A stretch of 64,000 nt of DNA from positions 2,945,501-3,009,500 of the forward strand of contig NZ_CP060695.1 in assembly GCF_014352875.1 (NCBI RefSeq). Reading direction: 5' to 3'. The position numbers were made by a program, and so were the translations under genes. Under the pieces are notes generated by a model. The model ran no database searches and was not told the DNA's origin. It worked only from the letters and a program-made list of their open reading frames with translations. Shown here piece by piece: positions 24,387 to 32,655 of this stretch. The DNA comes from Polaribacter pectinis (GTDB taxonomy: Bacteria; Bacteroidota; Bacteroidia; Flavobacteriales; Flavobacteriaceae). The first letter of the stretch is position 1; each line of letters opens with the position of its first letter.

Positions 24387-24689
24387 ATGAAATTAGTAAT
24401 TGTAACATCTGTAGAAGCGTTTCAAAAAGATGTTTTAAAAATATTTAAGAAAGCAAATATTGAAAACTTAAGTGCTACCGAAATAAATGGATTTAAAAAT
24501 ATTCCTTCAGAAATTTCCTCTAACTGGTTTTCGGCTGGAAAAAGTGCAAATGAATCAACGATGTTTTTTTCTTTTACAGATGATAAACATATTGATGATT
24601 TATTCAATTTAATGCAAGAATTTAATAATAATTTAGAAACAAACAATCCATTAAAAGCTGTTGTTGTTCCTATAGAAAAATCTTTATAA
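24387..24689 (+). CDS. small PII-like (ferredoxin-fold) protein of the efflux operon
   Basis: 100 residues, no signal peptide. The pattern MKLVIVTSVEAFQKDVLKIF - helix - NLSATEINGFK - strand - FFSFTDDKHIDDLFNLMQEF - PLKAVVVPIEKSL fits a beta-alpha-beta-beta-alpha-beta PII/CutA-type fold, similar in kind to DUF3240 proteins encoded beside heavy-metal RND pumps in other phyla. That likeness is structural reasoning, not an identified match. It is cytoplasmic and 38 bp after the pump, so it may sense a ligand or modulate the pump. Confidence 0.7.
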   Translation: MKLVIVTSVEAFQKDVLKIFKKANIENLSATEINGFKNIPSEISSNWFSAGKSANESTMFFSFTDDKHIDDLFNLMQEFNNNLETNNPLKAVVVPIEKSL

Positions 24690-24708
24690 ATTTAAAAAAT
24701 AATAGAAA

Positions 24709-24894
24709 ATGTTAAATAAATATTTTAGAGTAATCGTTGGTGTAATGGTTTTGTTAAGCGTTGTTTTAACGTATTATGTAAGTCAAAATTGGATGTGGTT
24801 TACCGTATTTATTGGTGTAAATTTAATTCAGTCTGCATTTACAAAATGGTGTTTGTTAGAAACTATTTTGATGAAATTAGGTGTTAAGAAATAA
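24709..24894 (+). CDS. DUF2892 family two-helix membrane protein
   Basis: 61 residues with two hydrophobic helices (about 5-25 and 29-46) and the typical pattern RVIVGVMVLLSVVLTYY - WFTVFIGVNLIQSAFTKWC. DUF2892 domains occur alone or fused to rhodanese-type sulfurtransferases (YgaP), often in sulfur or metal stress loci; the single Cys48 is in the common WC position. It ends the second efflux operon 19 bp after the PII-like gene and is followed by a shared terminator. Confidence 0.85.
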   Translation: MLNKYFRVIVGVMVLLSVVLTYYVSQNWMWFTVFIGVNLIQSAFTKWCLLETILMKLGVKK

Positions 24895-24940
24895 TATATT
24901 TATTGACTAATTGTTAAATGTAAAAAAATAGAAAAAACTT

Positions 24941-24977
24941 AAAAGGGTAAGAATTTTTATATATTCTTACCCTTTTT
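24941..24977. terminator. bidirectional terminator between convergent units
   Basis: Arms aaaagggtaagaat (24941-24954) and attcttaccctttt, with a short loop, an A run on the left and a T run on the right. It can end the efflux operon on + and the barrel-protein gene on -. Confidence 0.9.
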
Positions 24978-24983
24978 TATGTT

Positions 24984-27722
24984 TTAATAACGTCTTCTTC
25001 GTCTTCCGGGTTCAAACTTTTTACCTTCATTTCCTAGGCTGTTAAACTTCCAAGTAAAAGTTAACATTGCATATTGTTCTAAAACTGTGCTAGAAGAATC
25101 TTGAATATAATCTTCTGTGGCCACTCTTCTTGCATTGGTGTTTTGATTAAGAATATCGTAAACCTTTAAACCAATTGCACCCTGGTCTTTTAAAATAGAA
25201 TAACGGAAAGTTGTGTTCCAAAACCAGGCACTTTTTTGAAATCCGTCTGCAATATTTGGGTTGTAATTATACCTAACATCGTTTCTCCACTCAAGTTTTT
25301 CTGGTAAAAAAGTTGCTGTTGCAATAGTTACATTATGGCTTGTAAAGTTTCTATTACTAAAACTTTCTATATCATAAGTGTTTTTACTGAATGAGATTGA
25401 ATATGAAGGTCTAATTTGAAGTACTTTATCCCACATAAAATCAAAACCAATTCTAGGTGAAATAGACGTTATTTTACTAGAATATTTTACGCCATTGTTA
25501 AAGTTTATATTTTTATTATGATTACCAAAAACTCTAAATTCTGATTTTAGACTACCAAAATCTTCCCATTTTTTTGTAACACTATAGCTTCCTCCACCCT
25601 GAAAACTATAAAAGCCATCTACATTTGCGTAAGACGTTTCTCTAATAAGCGTATTTGGGTCTATAACTGTATTTGCAACAACTCTACTATTAGTTATAGA
25701 AATGTTACCAAAACTCCAAAAACCTGTTTTCTCTTTCCAATTAAAATTAGATGCTCCAAAACGAATGTTATGTGTTTTAGTTGGTTCTAATTCTGGATTT
25801 CCAGTAACAATATTTAACGGATTAGATTCATCTCTAAAAGGTTGTAATTGAGAAAGTGATGGAGTACTATTTCTAAAGTTATATCTTAACCTATAACTAC
25901 TTGTTCTGTCTTTTCTATAACGAAGATTTACACCATATTCTAAATTATTAAACTCTCTTTCCAAATTAGTTTGTGGTCTTAAATAATCTTTATTTTGAAG
26001 AGTTCTATTTACATAAGCAACTTGTGCAGAAGTAGACCATTTTTTGTTTTTGAATTCTAACTTTGCACTTGGCTTTTTAACATTATCTAGATACTCGAAA
26101 TCTGTACTTAATAAGTCACTAAAATCTGTATAATCGTTTGTGTTTTGATCAAAATTAAAGGTACTTCTTTTTCTTTTATTATTTGTGTTAATGTATTGGT
26201 ATCCAACATCAAAAAACAATAGTTTAGGTAACAAAGGAAAACGATAAGTTACTTTACTTCCAATTTTTACAATGCTAGAAGTTCCATCAGAAAATTGATC
26301 TCTAATTATTTGATTTGGATTAGCTCCATAGACATTTGTTTCTGATTTTACTAAATCTTCAGTTTCGGTATTTCTAGCATTTGCTGTAAGTTCCACTCTT
26401 AAAAATGCACCATTTTCACCAAATAGTTTGGTTAGATTTATTTCATTGTCAATTTTTTTGATATTAGAATCTGCAATAGAATTAGAATTAGAATCGTTTG
26501 TAAGTATTTTGTTGTTATTAAAACTTTCAGAATTACTTGTAAAAGTATTCTTGTTTAGGTCTGCATTAAAGTCAGATTCAATATCAATTCTAAACGTTTT
26601 GTCTATTTCTATTTCAAAATCTATACTTGCATCATGACTATCGCTTTCATTTAGAGAAGTGTTATTGGAATTTGTAGAAAAGCTAGATCCATCAGATAGA
26701 AAAGTTTCTCTATTTCTAGTTGTTTTATTATCAGAATTACTGTTTTTGTAAAAATAATCGCTAGAAAGTTCAAATATTTTACCAAAAGCATTAATGTAAT
26801 TTACCCCATAATTGTTGGAAGTTACAATACCTTGTCCACCACCAAAACTTCTATTGTTTCCACCAAATTGTAATCTTTGGTTACCAAAACTAAAACCAGG
26901 TGAGTTTATATTATTTCCACCTGCTAAAAGCCCAATTCTTTCACTTGCTTTAAAACGGGTTGCCATACCTGCGTACTCGTATCTTTTGTCTGTACCTGCA
27001 CCAGCAGCAACTTTCCCAAAATATCCTTTATTATTTTCTTTTTTAATAGTAAGATTTATAGTTTTGTTTTCTCCGTCAGAATCTTCACCAGCAAAAGCTT
27101 GCGCGTTTGTTTTCGTATCTGTTACCTGTATTTTCTCTATAATATCTTTTGTAAGGTTTCTTGTGGTAATTGTTGGGTCGTTACCAAAAAATGGTTTTCC
27201 GTTTACTAATATTTTATTAACGGGTTTTCCGTTTACGGTAATATTTCCCTCATCATCTACTTCTACACCAGGAAGTTTTTTTAATAAATCTTCTACATTT
27301 GCGTCTTTTTTAGTTTTAAAAGATTTTACATTAAATTCTACAGTATCTTTTTTAATGGTGATGGGCGCAGAAGACCTAATTACAACTGCATCTAAAACAT
27401 TAGCAGGTTCTAAAACGATATTGCCAATATTTTGATTTTTTACACTTACAATTTTATTATAAGGTTTGTAACCAAGGTAAGAAACAACAAGTTTTACTTT
27501 AACATCTGCGGATTGGCCAGCAACATTAAAATAGCCTTTAGCATCTGAAATTGTATACGCAACAATACTGCTGTCTTTTAACCTTTCTGTGTGAACTGTT
27601 GCAGACTCCAATAATTCGTTTTCATCAGCAGATTTAATGGTTCCTGTAATTTCAAATTTTTTTGTTTGAGAGTTTATAATGCAGTTAAAAAGTATGCAGA
27701 TTATAAAAAGAACTTTCTTCAT
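24984..27722 (-). CDS. outer-membrane beta-barrel protein with carboxypeptidase-like N-domain
   Basis: 912 residues. Signal peptide (IICILFNCIINSQ), a carboxypeptidase-regulatory-like domain (about 22-110; SDAKGYFNVAG, VVSYLGYKPYNKIV), a plug-like region (KTKKDANVEDLLKKLPGVEV, NGKPVNKILVNGKPFFGND), then a long barrel of the OMP_b-brl_3 type. It lacks an obvious TonB box. Relatives are common in Bacteroidota; none has a firm ligand. The C-terminus FEPGRRRRRY is unusually basic. The gene is a single unit between a bidirectional terminator and a 184-bp upstream gap; the partial -7 match AACCTTTG (minus strand near 27773) is too weak to call. Confidence 0.9.
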   Translation of the reverse strand: MKKVLFIICILFNCIINSQTKKFEITGTIKSADENELLESATVHTERLKDSSIVAYTISDAKGYFNVAGQSADVKVKLVVSYLGYKPYNKIVSVKNQNIGNIVLEPANVLDAVVIRSSAPITIKKDTVEFNVKSFKTKKDANVEDLLKKLPGVEVDDEGNITVNGKPVNKILVNGKPFFGNDPTITTRNLTKDIIEKIQVTDTKTNAQAFAGEDSDGENKTINLTIKKENNKGYFGKVAAGAGTDKRYEYAGMATRFKASERIGLLAGGNNINSPGFSFGNQRLQFGGNNRSFGGGQGIVTSNNYGVNYINAFGKIFELSSDYFYKNSNSDNKTTRNRETFLSDGSSFSTNSNNTSLNESDSHDASIDFEIEIDKTFRIDIESDFNADLNKNTFTSNSESFNNNKILTNDSNSNSIADSNIKKIDNEINLTKLFGENGAFLRVELTANARNTETEDLVKSETNVYGANPNQIIRDQFSDGTSSIVKIGSKVTYRFPLLPKLLFFDVGYQYINTNNKRKRSTFNFDQNTNDYTDFSDLLSTDFEYLDNVKKPSAKLEFKNKKWSTSAQVAYVNRTLQNKDYLRPQTNLEREFNNLEYGVNLRYRKDRTSSYRLRYNFRNSTPSLSQLQPFRDESNPLNIVTGNPELEPTKTHNIRFGASNFNWKEKTGFWSFGNISITNSRVVANTVIDPNTLIRETSYANVDGFYSFQGGGSYSVTKKWEDFGSLKSEFRVFGNHNKNINFNNGVKYSSKITSISPRIGFDFMWDKVLQIRPSYSISFSKNTYDIESFSNRNFTSHNVTIATATFLPEKLEWRNDVRYNYNPNIADGFQKSAWFWNTTFRYSILKDQGAIGLKVYDILNQNTNARRVATEDYIQDSSSTVLEQYAMLTFTWKFNSLGNEGKKFEPGRRRRRY

Positions 27723-27851
27723 TATTTTGGTTGATTAAATGAGGCTTGAATATATGTAACTAATTTTTTGAACAAAGGTTTAATCTAATATGCTAAAATC
27801 TTTTTTTTTAACACATCTTCATGTAAATGAAAGACAATTAATTGTTAAAAT

Positions 27852-27889
27852 AATAAGAGGTTGTTGTAAATTTACAACAACCTCTTATT
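27852..27889 (-). terminator. terminator after the Met-rich membrane protein gene
   Basis: A 38-bp perfect palindrome; each arm is aataagaggttgttgtaaa. It begins 17 bp after the stop of the minus-strand gene at 27907 and is followed on that strand by a T-rich stretch. The remainder of the 184-bp gap (27723-27906) holds no gene that I can see. Confidence 0.88.
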
Positions 27890-27906
27890 TATAAAGAATT
27901 TTTAGT

Positions 27907-28941
27907 TTACATAGCATATTGTAAACCAATAGTAATTGTTTCTTTTCTTTTTAACTGAATTCCATTTGGTTTTTGATATAAAGGAGTTGCAAATTCAAAA
28001 CCCAATCTTACATCTTTATATTTTCCTTTAGGAACATATAAGTTGAAACCAATACCACTATTAAAGTAAGTTCCGCCAGAGTTTTGAGTATTTGCAGTTG
28101 TTACCATCATTGGATTCAAATTAGGATTTACACCGTTAATTTTATCGACAAATAGACCTTGTAATCTTGCCGAAAAACTTAACCAATCTGTAGCTTTTAA
28201 AGCAAGCCAATTGTTAAAATCTAATTTATTTCCAAATGAATAATCATCTGAATTTTCACCAATACGAATTGTTGCAGAAACTTGACTTCCCCAAGAAAAA
28301 TTATCTGTTTGACCTAAATATGTGAATCCTAAATTAGTGTCAAAAGTTCCGCTTCCAATTTGCATTGGGTAAGGTAATTGTATTTCGTTTGGAGAACTCA
28401 TAGGAGTATCATCGGTTTTAGAAATACTTCCTGTTGGTAAAGAAAAAGTTAAATTACCATGTAAAGATTGCTTATTTTTATTGATGAATTTGTAAATCAT
28501 ACCTAATTTAACATCACCAAAACCAGAAGAAGAAGTAGAGAATTTAGTCGTATTTCCCATCATTCTCATTTGTAAATCCATATCATTTTTAATAATATTT
28601 ACCATTCCTAAGAGTGTAATTCTATTAGAAGGCGCATACATCATTCCAAACATATGCATTTGCATTGGCATTTTAAGAGGTGTTACCATGTAGCCAGCAT
28701 TATGAGCATTATCGTTAGAAATTGCATCTGAACCAGAAAGTAAGTTTTCCATATTCATGTTCATAAAACGGTAAGAGAACATTAATCCGCCTTTTCCGTG
28801 GTAATGATCTGCCATTACAGAAATTGGTGCATGACCATCTGGTCTACTACTTGTCCAATTTGTGTTTTCGTTTTCTTGTGATTTTGTTTGTTGAGATAGG
28901 AACATAATAATTCCTAATCCAAATATTTTTATTGAATTCAT
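27907..28941 (-). CDS. Met-rich outer-membrane transporter-like protein
   Basis: 344 residues from ATG at 28941; the TTG one codon upstream is less likely. After a signal peptide come amphipathic beta strands through to a final IGLQYAM, as in phenol-pathway MetA-like barrel proteins (PF13557 type). The first half is very rich in Met and contains His: MSYR-type FMNMNMENLL, KMPMQMHMFGMMYAP, MDLQMRMMGN, plus DHYHGKGG near residue 46. Met/His clusters are typical of Cu(I) handling, so copper efflux or sensing at the outer membrane is a reasonable inference. Its neighbour upstream is a small Cys-containing protein on the same strand. Confidence 0.78.
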   Translation of the reverse strand: MNSIKIFGLGIIMFLSQQTKSQENENTNWTSSRPDGHAPISVMADHYHGKGGLMFSYRFMNMNMENLLSGSDAISNDNAHNAGYMVTPLKMPMQMHMFGMMYAPSNRITLLGMVNIIKNDMDLQMRMMGNTTKFSTSSSGFGDVKLGMIYKFINKNKQSLHGNLTFSLPTGSISKTDDTPMSSPNEIQLPYPMQIGSGTFDTNLGFTYLGQTDNFSWGSQVSATIRIGENSDDYSFGNKLDFNNWLALKATDWLSFSARLQGLFVDKINGVNPNLNPMMVTTANTQNSGGTYFNSGIGFNLYVPKGKYKDVRLGFEFATPLYQKPNGIQLKRKETITIGLQYAM

Positions 28942-29020
28942 CAATTTTAATTTTTGTTTAAATAATTTGTAAGTGGAAACATCAGCTATAAAAGCTGGTG
29001 TATATTTTGAAGTAAATTAT

Positions 29021-29386
29021 TTAAGAATTTGGCGGATGAAATACGTCTTTAGAATATAGAAAATTGTAGTTTTTTGTATATCTAAAAAGCGCAATTTTAG
29101 AATTACAAACAATGTTTTTATTAGCAATACCAAGTATTTTTACAAACCCGATAGGATATTCTTCCATATGAATACGTAAAGATTTAAAATCATCTTTTTT
29201 TTGCTGTTCTAATTTTTGCATTAATTGACATTTACCATTACAACTCATTTCTGGTTTGTCTTTATTTATACATAGTACTTTAGAAATGTAATCGTAATCA
29301 ATAGCATATTCTACAAAAGGAGCAATTGGTTTTAGCATTGCTACGAAATAGAGAAAAACAAATAATAGTGCTATTAATCTTTTCAA
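29021..29386 (-). CDS. small exported protein with CNGKC-type motif
   Basis: 121 residues. An N-terminal hydrophobic segment (LIALLFVFLYFVAMLKPIAPF) may be a signal or anchor. The core is VLCINKDKPEMSCNGKCQL with three cysteines, followed by a charged stretch and a tail ending DVFHPPNS. This pattern (LCINK, C-N/H-G-K/Q-C) recurs in small Bacteroidota proteins next to outer-membrane metal genes, as far as I can recall; there is no characterised function. It lies 79 bp upstream of the Met-rich barrel gene on the same strand, with a hairpin in the gap, and is probably cotranscribed. A metal-binding role is inferred. Confidence 0.75.
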   Translation of the reverse strand: MKRLIALLFVFLYFVAMLKPIAPFVEYAIDYDYISKVLCINKDKPEMSCNGKCQLMQKLEQQKKDDFKSLRIHMEEYPIGFVKILGIANKNIVCNSKIALFRYTKNYNFLYSKDVFHPPNS

Positions 29387-29410
29387 AAAAGAGATAATTT
29401 TTTATCGTTA

Positions 29411-29418
29411 CAAAGATA
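29411..29418 (-). promoter_or_regulatory. -7 promoter element (TATCTTTG on the minus strand)
   Basis: A perfect TAnnTTTG match on the minus strand, 24 bp before the start of the 121-aa gene. Confidence 0.6.
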
Positions 29419-29485
29419 TTAATATGTCTTAAATAAGAGAAATATATTTTTATTTTATTATTTTTATTTATTCTAAATAAACACT

Positions 29486-29493
29486 TATATTTG
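29486..29493 (+). promoter_or_regulatory. -7 promoter element TATATTTG
   Basis: A perfect TAnnTTTG match 17 bp before the ATG of the Cys-rich small protein. It diverges from the minus-strand promoter at 29411; the 67 bp between them are strongly AT-rich with the word tttattctaaataaa. Confidence 0.6.
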
Positions 29494-29510
29494 CGGTATA
29501 ATTATTTATA

Positions 29511-29687
29511 ATGATTGTTTTTTATACAGAAAATACACCAACAATTCAATTAACTCAAACAAATGTTTGTGATAATATTTGTTCTGCAAACTGTATTACA
29601 CCAAAAAGTAAGTGTTGTAATAAGTATAAAAAAAAGGGCATCAACTGTAAGAGATGTCCAAACATTTTATTAAAAGTTGCTTCTTAA
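29511..29687 (+). CDS. 58-residue cysteine-rich protein
   Basis: ATG at 29511, TAA at 29685-29687. No signal peptide. Seven cysteines at 20, 24, 28, 35, 36, 46 and 49 in the pattern CDNICSANC, KCCNKYKKKG, NCKRCP, with many lysines between. The density points to a metal-binding (zinc, copper or Fe-S) or metallothionein-like protein; similar short CCxKYKKKGxxCKxCP proteins exist in Bacteroidota by my recollection, without known function. It is divergent from the small Cys protein and Met-rich barrel genes and has its own promoter, so shared metal control is plausible. Confidence 0.7.
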   Translation: MIVFYTENTPTIQLTQTNVCDNICSANCITPKSKCCNKYKKKGINCKRCPNILLKVAS

Positions 29688-29723
29688 TTTTTATATTTAG
29701 CAGATAAGTACTGAAATAAGTGT

Positions 29724-29731
29724 TATTTTTG
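29724..29731 (+). promoter_or_regulatory. -7 promoter element TATTTTTG
   Basis: A perfect TAnnTTTG match 16 bp before the ATG of the DUF6252-like lipoprotein. Confidence 0.55.
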
Positions 29732-29747
29732 TCGCTTATTTTTAGCT

Positions 29748-30623
29748 ATGAAAAAGACTATTTATTTATCAATTTTAGTATTATTTTTTATTACATCTTG
29801 TGAAGAAAGTGGAATAAACTTTCCAACAGATAATACTCAACAACTAGAAAGTGGCTTTTCAGTAAATATTGATGGTGTTCTTTTTTCTACTGATAAAGTA
29901 GATTTTACATCAGATGGTGTAGATATTTTTATTAATGCATCAAAGCCAGAAACAAACGAAATTTTTACTTTAAAGACCAATAATTTTAGCCTTGGAAATT
30001 TTAGTTTTGAAGGTGCAGATAATATTGCTTCTTATGTTAAAAATGATCCTGTATCAGCAGATGTTTGGTCTACAATTAATGCAACTTCTAGTAAAGGAAA
30101 TATTGAGTTTACGAGCATAGATAATGTAAATAATACAGTTTCTGGGGTTTTTAATTTTACTGGAAAAAATTTAGTTAATGGAAGTGAAAAAGAGTTTGTT
30201 AGTGGTGTTTTTACAAATGTAGCTAAAAGTGTTTTGCCTCCATCCGATAACAAGTTTTTTGCAAAAGTAGATGGAAATGAATACAAAACAATTAGTCTTT
30301 TTGGGAGTTTCGTTACAGTAGGTAAGCAAGAATTAATTATGATTAGTGCTAATAAAAGTCTTTCTGAAACCATTGGTTTTTCTATAAATTCTGATATTAC
30401 AGTGGGAGAATATGATTTTGGAAGTTTTATTACGCAAACCTACCCAACTGGACAATATTCTGTTGGTGGAACTACTTACGTTGCAGATGGTAAAATGAAT
30501 ATTAAAACTCATGACACCGCAAATAAAACTATTTCTGGAACTTTTGCCTTTGATGCAAGCCCAGTAATAAGCAATACTGTTGTTCACAAAATTACTGAAG
30601 GAGAATTTACTATTTCTTATTAA
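29748..30623 (+). CDS. DUF6252-like lipoprotein with duplicated domain
   Basis: 291 residues. Lipobox FITSC (Cys18). Two similar beta-rich domains follow, about 37-157 and 163-291. Each starts with a F.(V/K)(N/K)(I/V)DG..(F/Y) strand (FSVNIDGVLFST; FFAKVDGNEYKT), has an inner G-(N/E)-(F/Y)-(S/D)-F-(E/G) segment, and ends in TVSGVFNFTG or TISGTFAFDA followed by a KEFVSGVFTNV- or ITEGEFTISY-like strand. The pattern matches the DUF6252 surface lipoproteins of Flavobacteriia; no function is known. It converges on the SGNH hydrolase gene with one base between the stops. Confidence 0.75.
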   Translation: MKKTIYLSILVLFFITSCEESGINFPTDNTQQLESGFSVNIDGVLFSTDKVDFTSDGVDIFINASKPETNEIFTLKTNNFSLGNFSFEGADNIASYVKNDPVSADVWSTINATSSKGNIEFTSIDNVNNTVSGVFNFTGKNLVNGSEKEFVSGVFTNVAKSVLPPSDNKFFAKVDGNEYKTISLFGSFVTVGKQELIMISANKSLSETIGFSINSDITVGEYDFGSFITQTYPTGQYSVGGTTYVADGKMNIKTHDTANKTISGTFAFDASPVISNTVVHKITEGEFTISY

Positions 30624-30624
30624 G

Positions 30625-31395
30625 TTATTTCTTTATTTTTTCTCCGGCAAAAGGCAACAATCTTTCCACAAATTTAGTGTAAGCTAATTCAGATGGATGC
30701 AAACCATCTGAAGCAACCAAAGCTTTATTTACTATACCTTGGCGAGTAATATCTGTAATATTTACGTAAGTAATTTCGTTTTGTAGGCAATAGTTTTTAG
30801 CAAACAAATTGTATTCATCTATTTCTTTAGAAACAGAAGTATTTCCGCCACCAAAAGGAGTAAATGCATAATCTGGAATAGAAACTACAATAACCTTATT
30901 TTTATCTCCATTTGCAGCTTTTATGGAAGTTTCTACTAATTGAGGAAACTCTGTTTCGTAAATAGAAAAGCTCTTCTTCTGATATTGATTATTAACGCCT
31001 ATTAAAAGGGTTACTAAATTATAATCATCAGCTATATTTTCATCTTCTATGGCATTAATTAAATTTGTTGTAGTCCAACCAGTTCTTGCAATTATTTTTA
31101 AAGTAAAAGTGGTATCGGAATCAAATTTATGATATAAACTATCTTTTAATTGAGCGGGAAACCTACATTCTTCGCAAACACTTTGCCCAATTGTATAGCT
31201 GTCTCCTAAAGATAAAATTTTTAATATCTCTGGTTCTTCAGTATTGGTGTCTTGATTATCATCATTAGTATCAGAACCAGTGTCATTTAATATTATTTCA
31301 TCATTTTCATTTTCTAATAGCTCATCATTAATGCTAGAACAAGAAAAGTTTAATAATAAAAAACAACTAAAAAATAGACTAAATAGTTTTCTCAT
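30625..31395 (-). CDS. SGNH/GDSL-family hydrolase lipoprotein
   Basis: 256 residues. Lipobox LNFSC (Cys19), then an acidic, low-complexity linker (about 22-53, rich in Asp, Glu, Asn and Thr), then an SGNH hydrolase: block I LSLGDSYTIG with nucleophile Ser66, a GVN motif in LLIGVNNQYQ (oxyanion Asn), and block V DGLHPS with Asp230 and His233. Such enzymes hydrolyse ester bonds in lipids or acetylated carbohydrates; the substrate is unknown. A surface-attached periplasmic or outer-membrane location follows from the lipobox and acidic spacer, a pattern like the flavobacterial lipoprotein export signal. Confidence 0.88.
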   Translation of the reverse strand: MRKLFSLFFSCFLLLNFSCSSINDELLENENDEIILNDTGSDTNDDNQDTNTEEPEILKILSLGDSYTIGQSVCEECRFPAQLKDSLYHKFDSDTTFTLKIIARTGWTTTNLINAIEDENIADDYNLVTLLIGVNNQYQKKSFSIYETEFPQLVETSIKAANGDKNKVIVVSIPDYAFTPFGGGNTSVSKEIDEYNLFAKNYCLQNEITYVNITDITRQGIVNKALVASDGLHPSELAYTKFVERLLPFAGEKIKK

Positions 31396-31444
31396 ATTTA
31401 TTAGGTCTATTTTTTAGTTGTTTAATTACAAGTTTGTTATAAAA

Positions 31445-32623
31445 TTATTTAAAAGCATTTAAGCCGGTAACATCTAAACCAGTAATTAGTAAATGAATAT
31501 CATGTGTACCTTCGTAAGTAATTACACTTTCTAAATTCATAGAATGACGCATAATAGAATATTCGCCAGAAATACCCATTCCACCTAACATTTGTCTTGC
31601 TTCTCTGGCAATTTTTATAGCCATTTCTACATTATTCCTTTTTGCCATAGAAATTTGTGCAGAAGTTGCTTTTCCTTCATTTCTTAAGGTTCCTAAACGC
31701 CAAGCTAATAATTGAGCTTTGGTAATTTCAGTAATCATTTCTGCTAATTTTTTCTGCTGTAATTGAAACTGACCAATAGGTTTTCCAAATTGCTCACGTT
31801 CTTTACAATAGCGCAAAGCAGTGTCATAACAGTCCATTGCAGCTCCAATTGCACCCCAAGCAATACCAAATCTTGCTGAGTCTAAACAGCCTAAAGGAGC
31901 ACCAAGACCAGATTTGTTTGGTAATAAGTTTTCTTTTGGCACTTTTACATTATCAAAAATTAATTCTCCAGTAGAAGAAGCACGTAAAGACCATTTATTG
32001 TACGTTTCTGGTGTAGAAAAACCTTCCATTCCACGTTCTACAATTAAACCATGTATTCTTCCCTCTTCATTTTTTGCCCAAACAACTGCAACATGTGCAA
32101 AAGGAGCATTAGAAATCCACATTTTTGCACCGTTTAAAAGATAATAATCTCCCATATCTTTAAACTTGGTTTCCATTCCTGCAGGATTTGAACCATGATT
32201 CGGTTCTGTTAAACCAAAACAACCCATCCATTCTCCAGAAGCTAATTTTGGTAAATATTTTTTACGTTGTTCTTCATTTCCATATTTAAAAATGGGATAC
32301 ATTACTAATGAAGATTGCACAGATGCTGTAGATCTTACTCCAGAATCTCCACGTTCTATTTCTTGCATAATTAATCCGTAAGAAATCTGGTCTAAACCTG
32401 CACCGCCATATTCTTCAGGAATATAAGGTCCAAAAGCACCAATTTCTGATAAACCACCAATAATTTGTTTCGGAAATTCTGCTCTTTGAGCATACTCTTC
32501 AATAATAGGTGAAACATCTCTTTTTACCCAATCACGAGCAGCTTCTCTAACTAATTTGTGTTCTTCCGTTAATAAATCATCTAAATTATAATAATCTGGT
32601 GCTTGAAATAAGTCTGGTTTCAT
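31445..32623 (-). CDS. acyl-CoA dehydrogenase, glutaryl-CoA dehydrogenase-like
   Basis: 392 residues from ATG at 32623; upstream codons in frame lie within the promoter. Full acyl-CoA dehydrogenase fold: FAD/substrate motif MGCFGLTEPNHGSNPAG, KMWISNAPFAHVAVVW, and the catalytic Glu in VITYEGTHDIHLLITG. The substrate arginine region RSTASVQSSLVMYPI and overall length match glutaryl-CoA dehydrogenase (lysine/tryptophan degradation, glutaryl-CoA to crotonyl-CoA). It would pass electrons to ETF. It is a single gene; a 40-bp palindrome overlaps its promoter, suggesting regulation by a TetR- or FadR-like repressor encoded elsewhere. Confidence 0.9.
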   Translation of the reverse strand: MKPDLFQAPDYYNLDDLLTEEHKLVREAARDWVKRDVSPIIEEYAQRAEFPKQIIGGLSEIGAFGPYIPEEYGGAGLDQISYGLIMQEIERGDSGVRSTASVQSSLVMYPIFKYGNEEQRKKYLPKLASGEWMGCFGLTEPNHGSNPAGMETKFKDMGDYYLLNGAKMWISNAPFAHVAVVWAKNEEGRIHGLIVERGMEGFSTPETYNKWSLRASSTGELIFDNVKVPKENLLPNKSGLGAPLGCLDSARFGIAWGAIGAAMDCYDTALRYCKEREQFGKPIGQFQLQQKKLAEMITEITKAQLLAWRLGTLRNEGKATSAQISMAKRNNVEMAIKIAREARQMLGGMGISGEYSIMRHSMNLESVITYEGTHDIHLLITGLDVTGLNAFK

Positions 32624-32647
32624 AAAGTATGATTGTGTAATTTTTAA

Positions 32648-32655
32648 CAAATTTA
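32648..32655 (-). promoter_or_regulatory. -7 promoter element (TAAATTTG on the minus strand)
   Basis: A perfect TAnnTTTG match on the minus strand, 24 bp before the acyl-CoA dehydrogenase ATG. The palindrome at 32652-32691 overlaps it by four bases. Confidence 0.62.

Noticed and set aside
26812..27435. 207-residue plus-strand ORF inside the outer-membrane barrel gene
   Set aside because: It is antisense to a well-supported 912-residue protein, has Pro/Ser/Phe-rich low-complexity content and no promoter or family resemblance.
28979..29001. Hairpin acatcagct/agctggtgt as a terminator between the 121-aa gene and the Met-rich barrel gene
   Set aside because: Nine-bp stem with one wobble, but no T run on the minus strand; it may be an mRNA structure within an operon, not a terminator.
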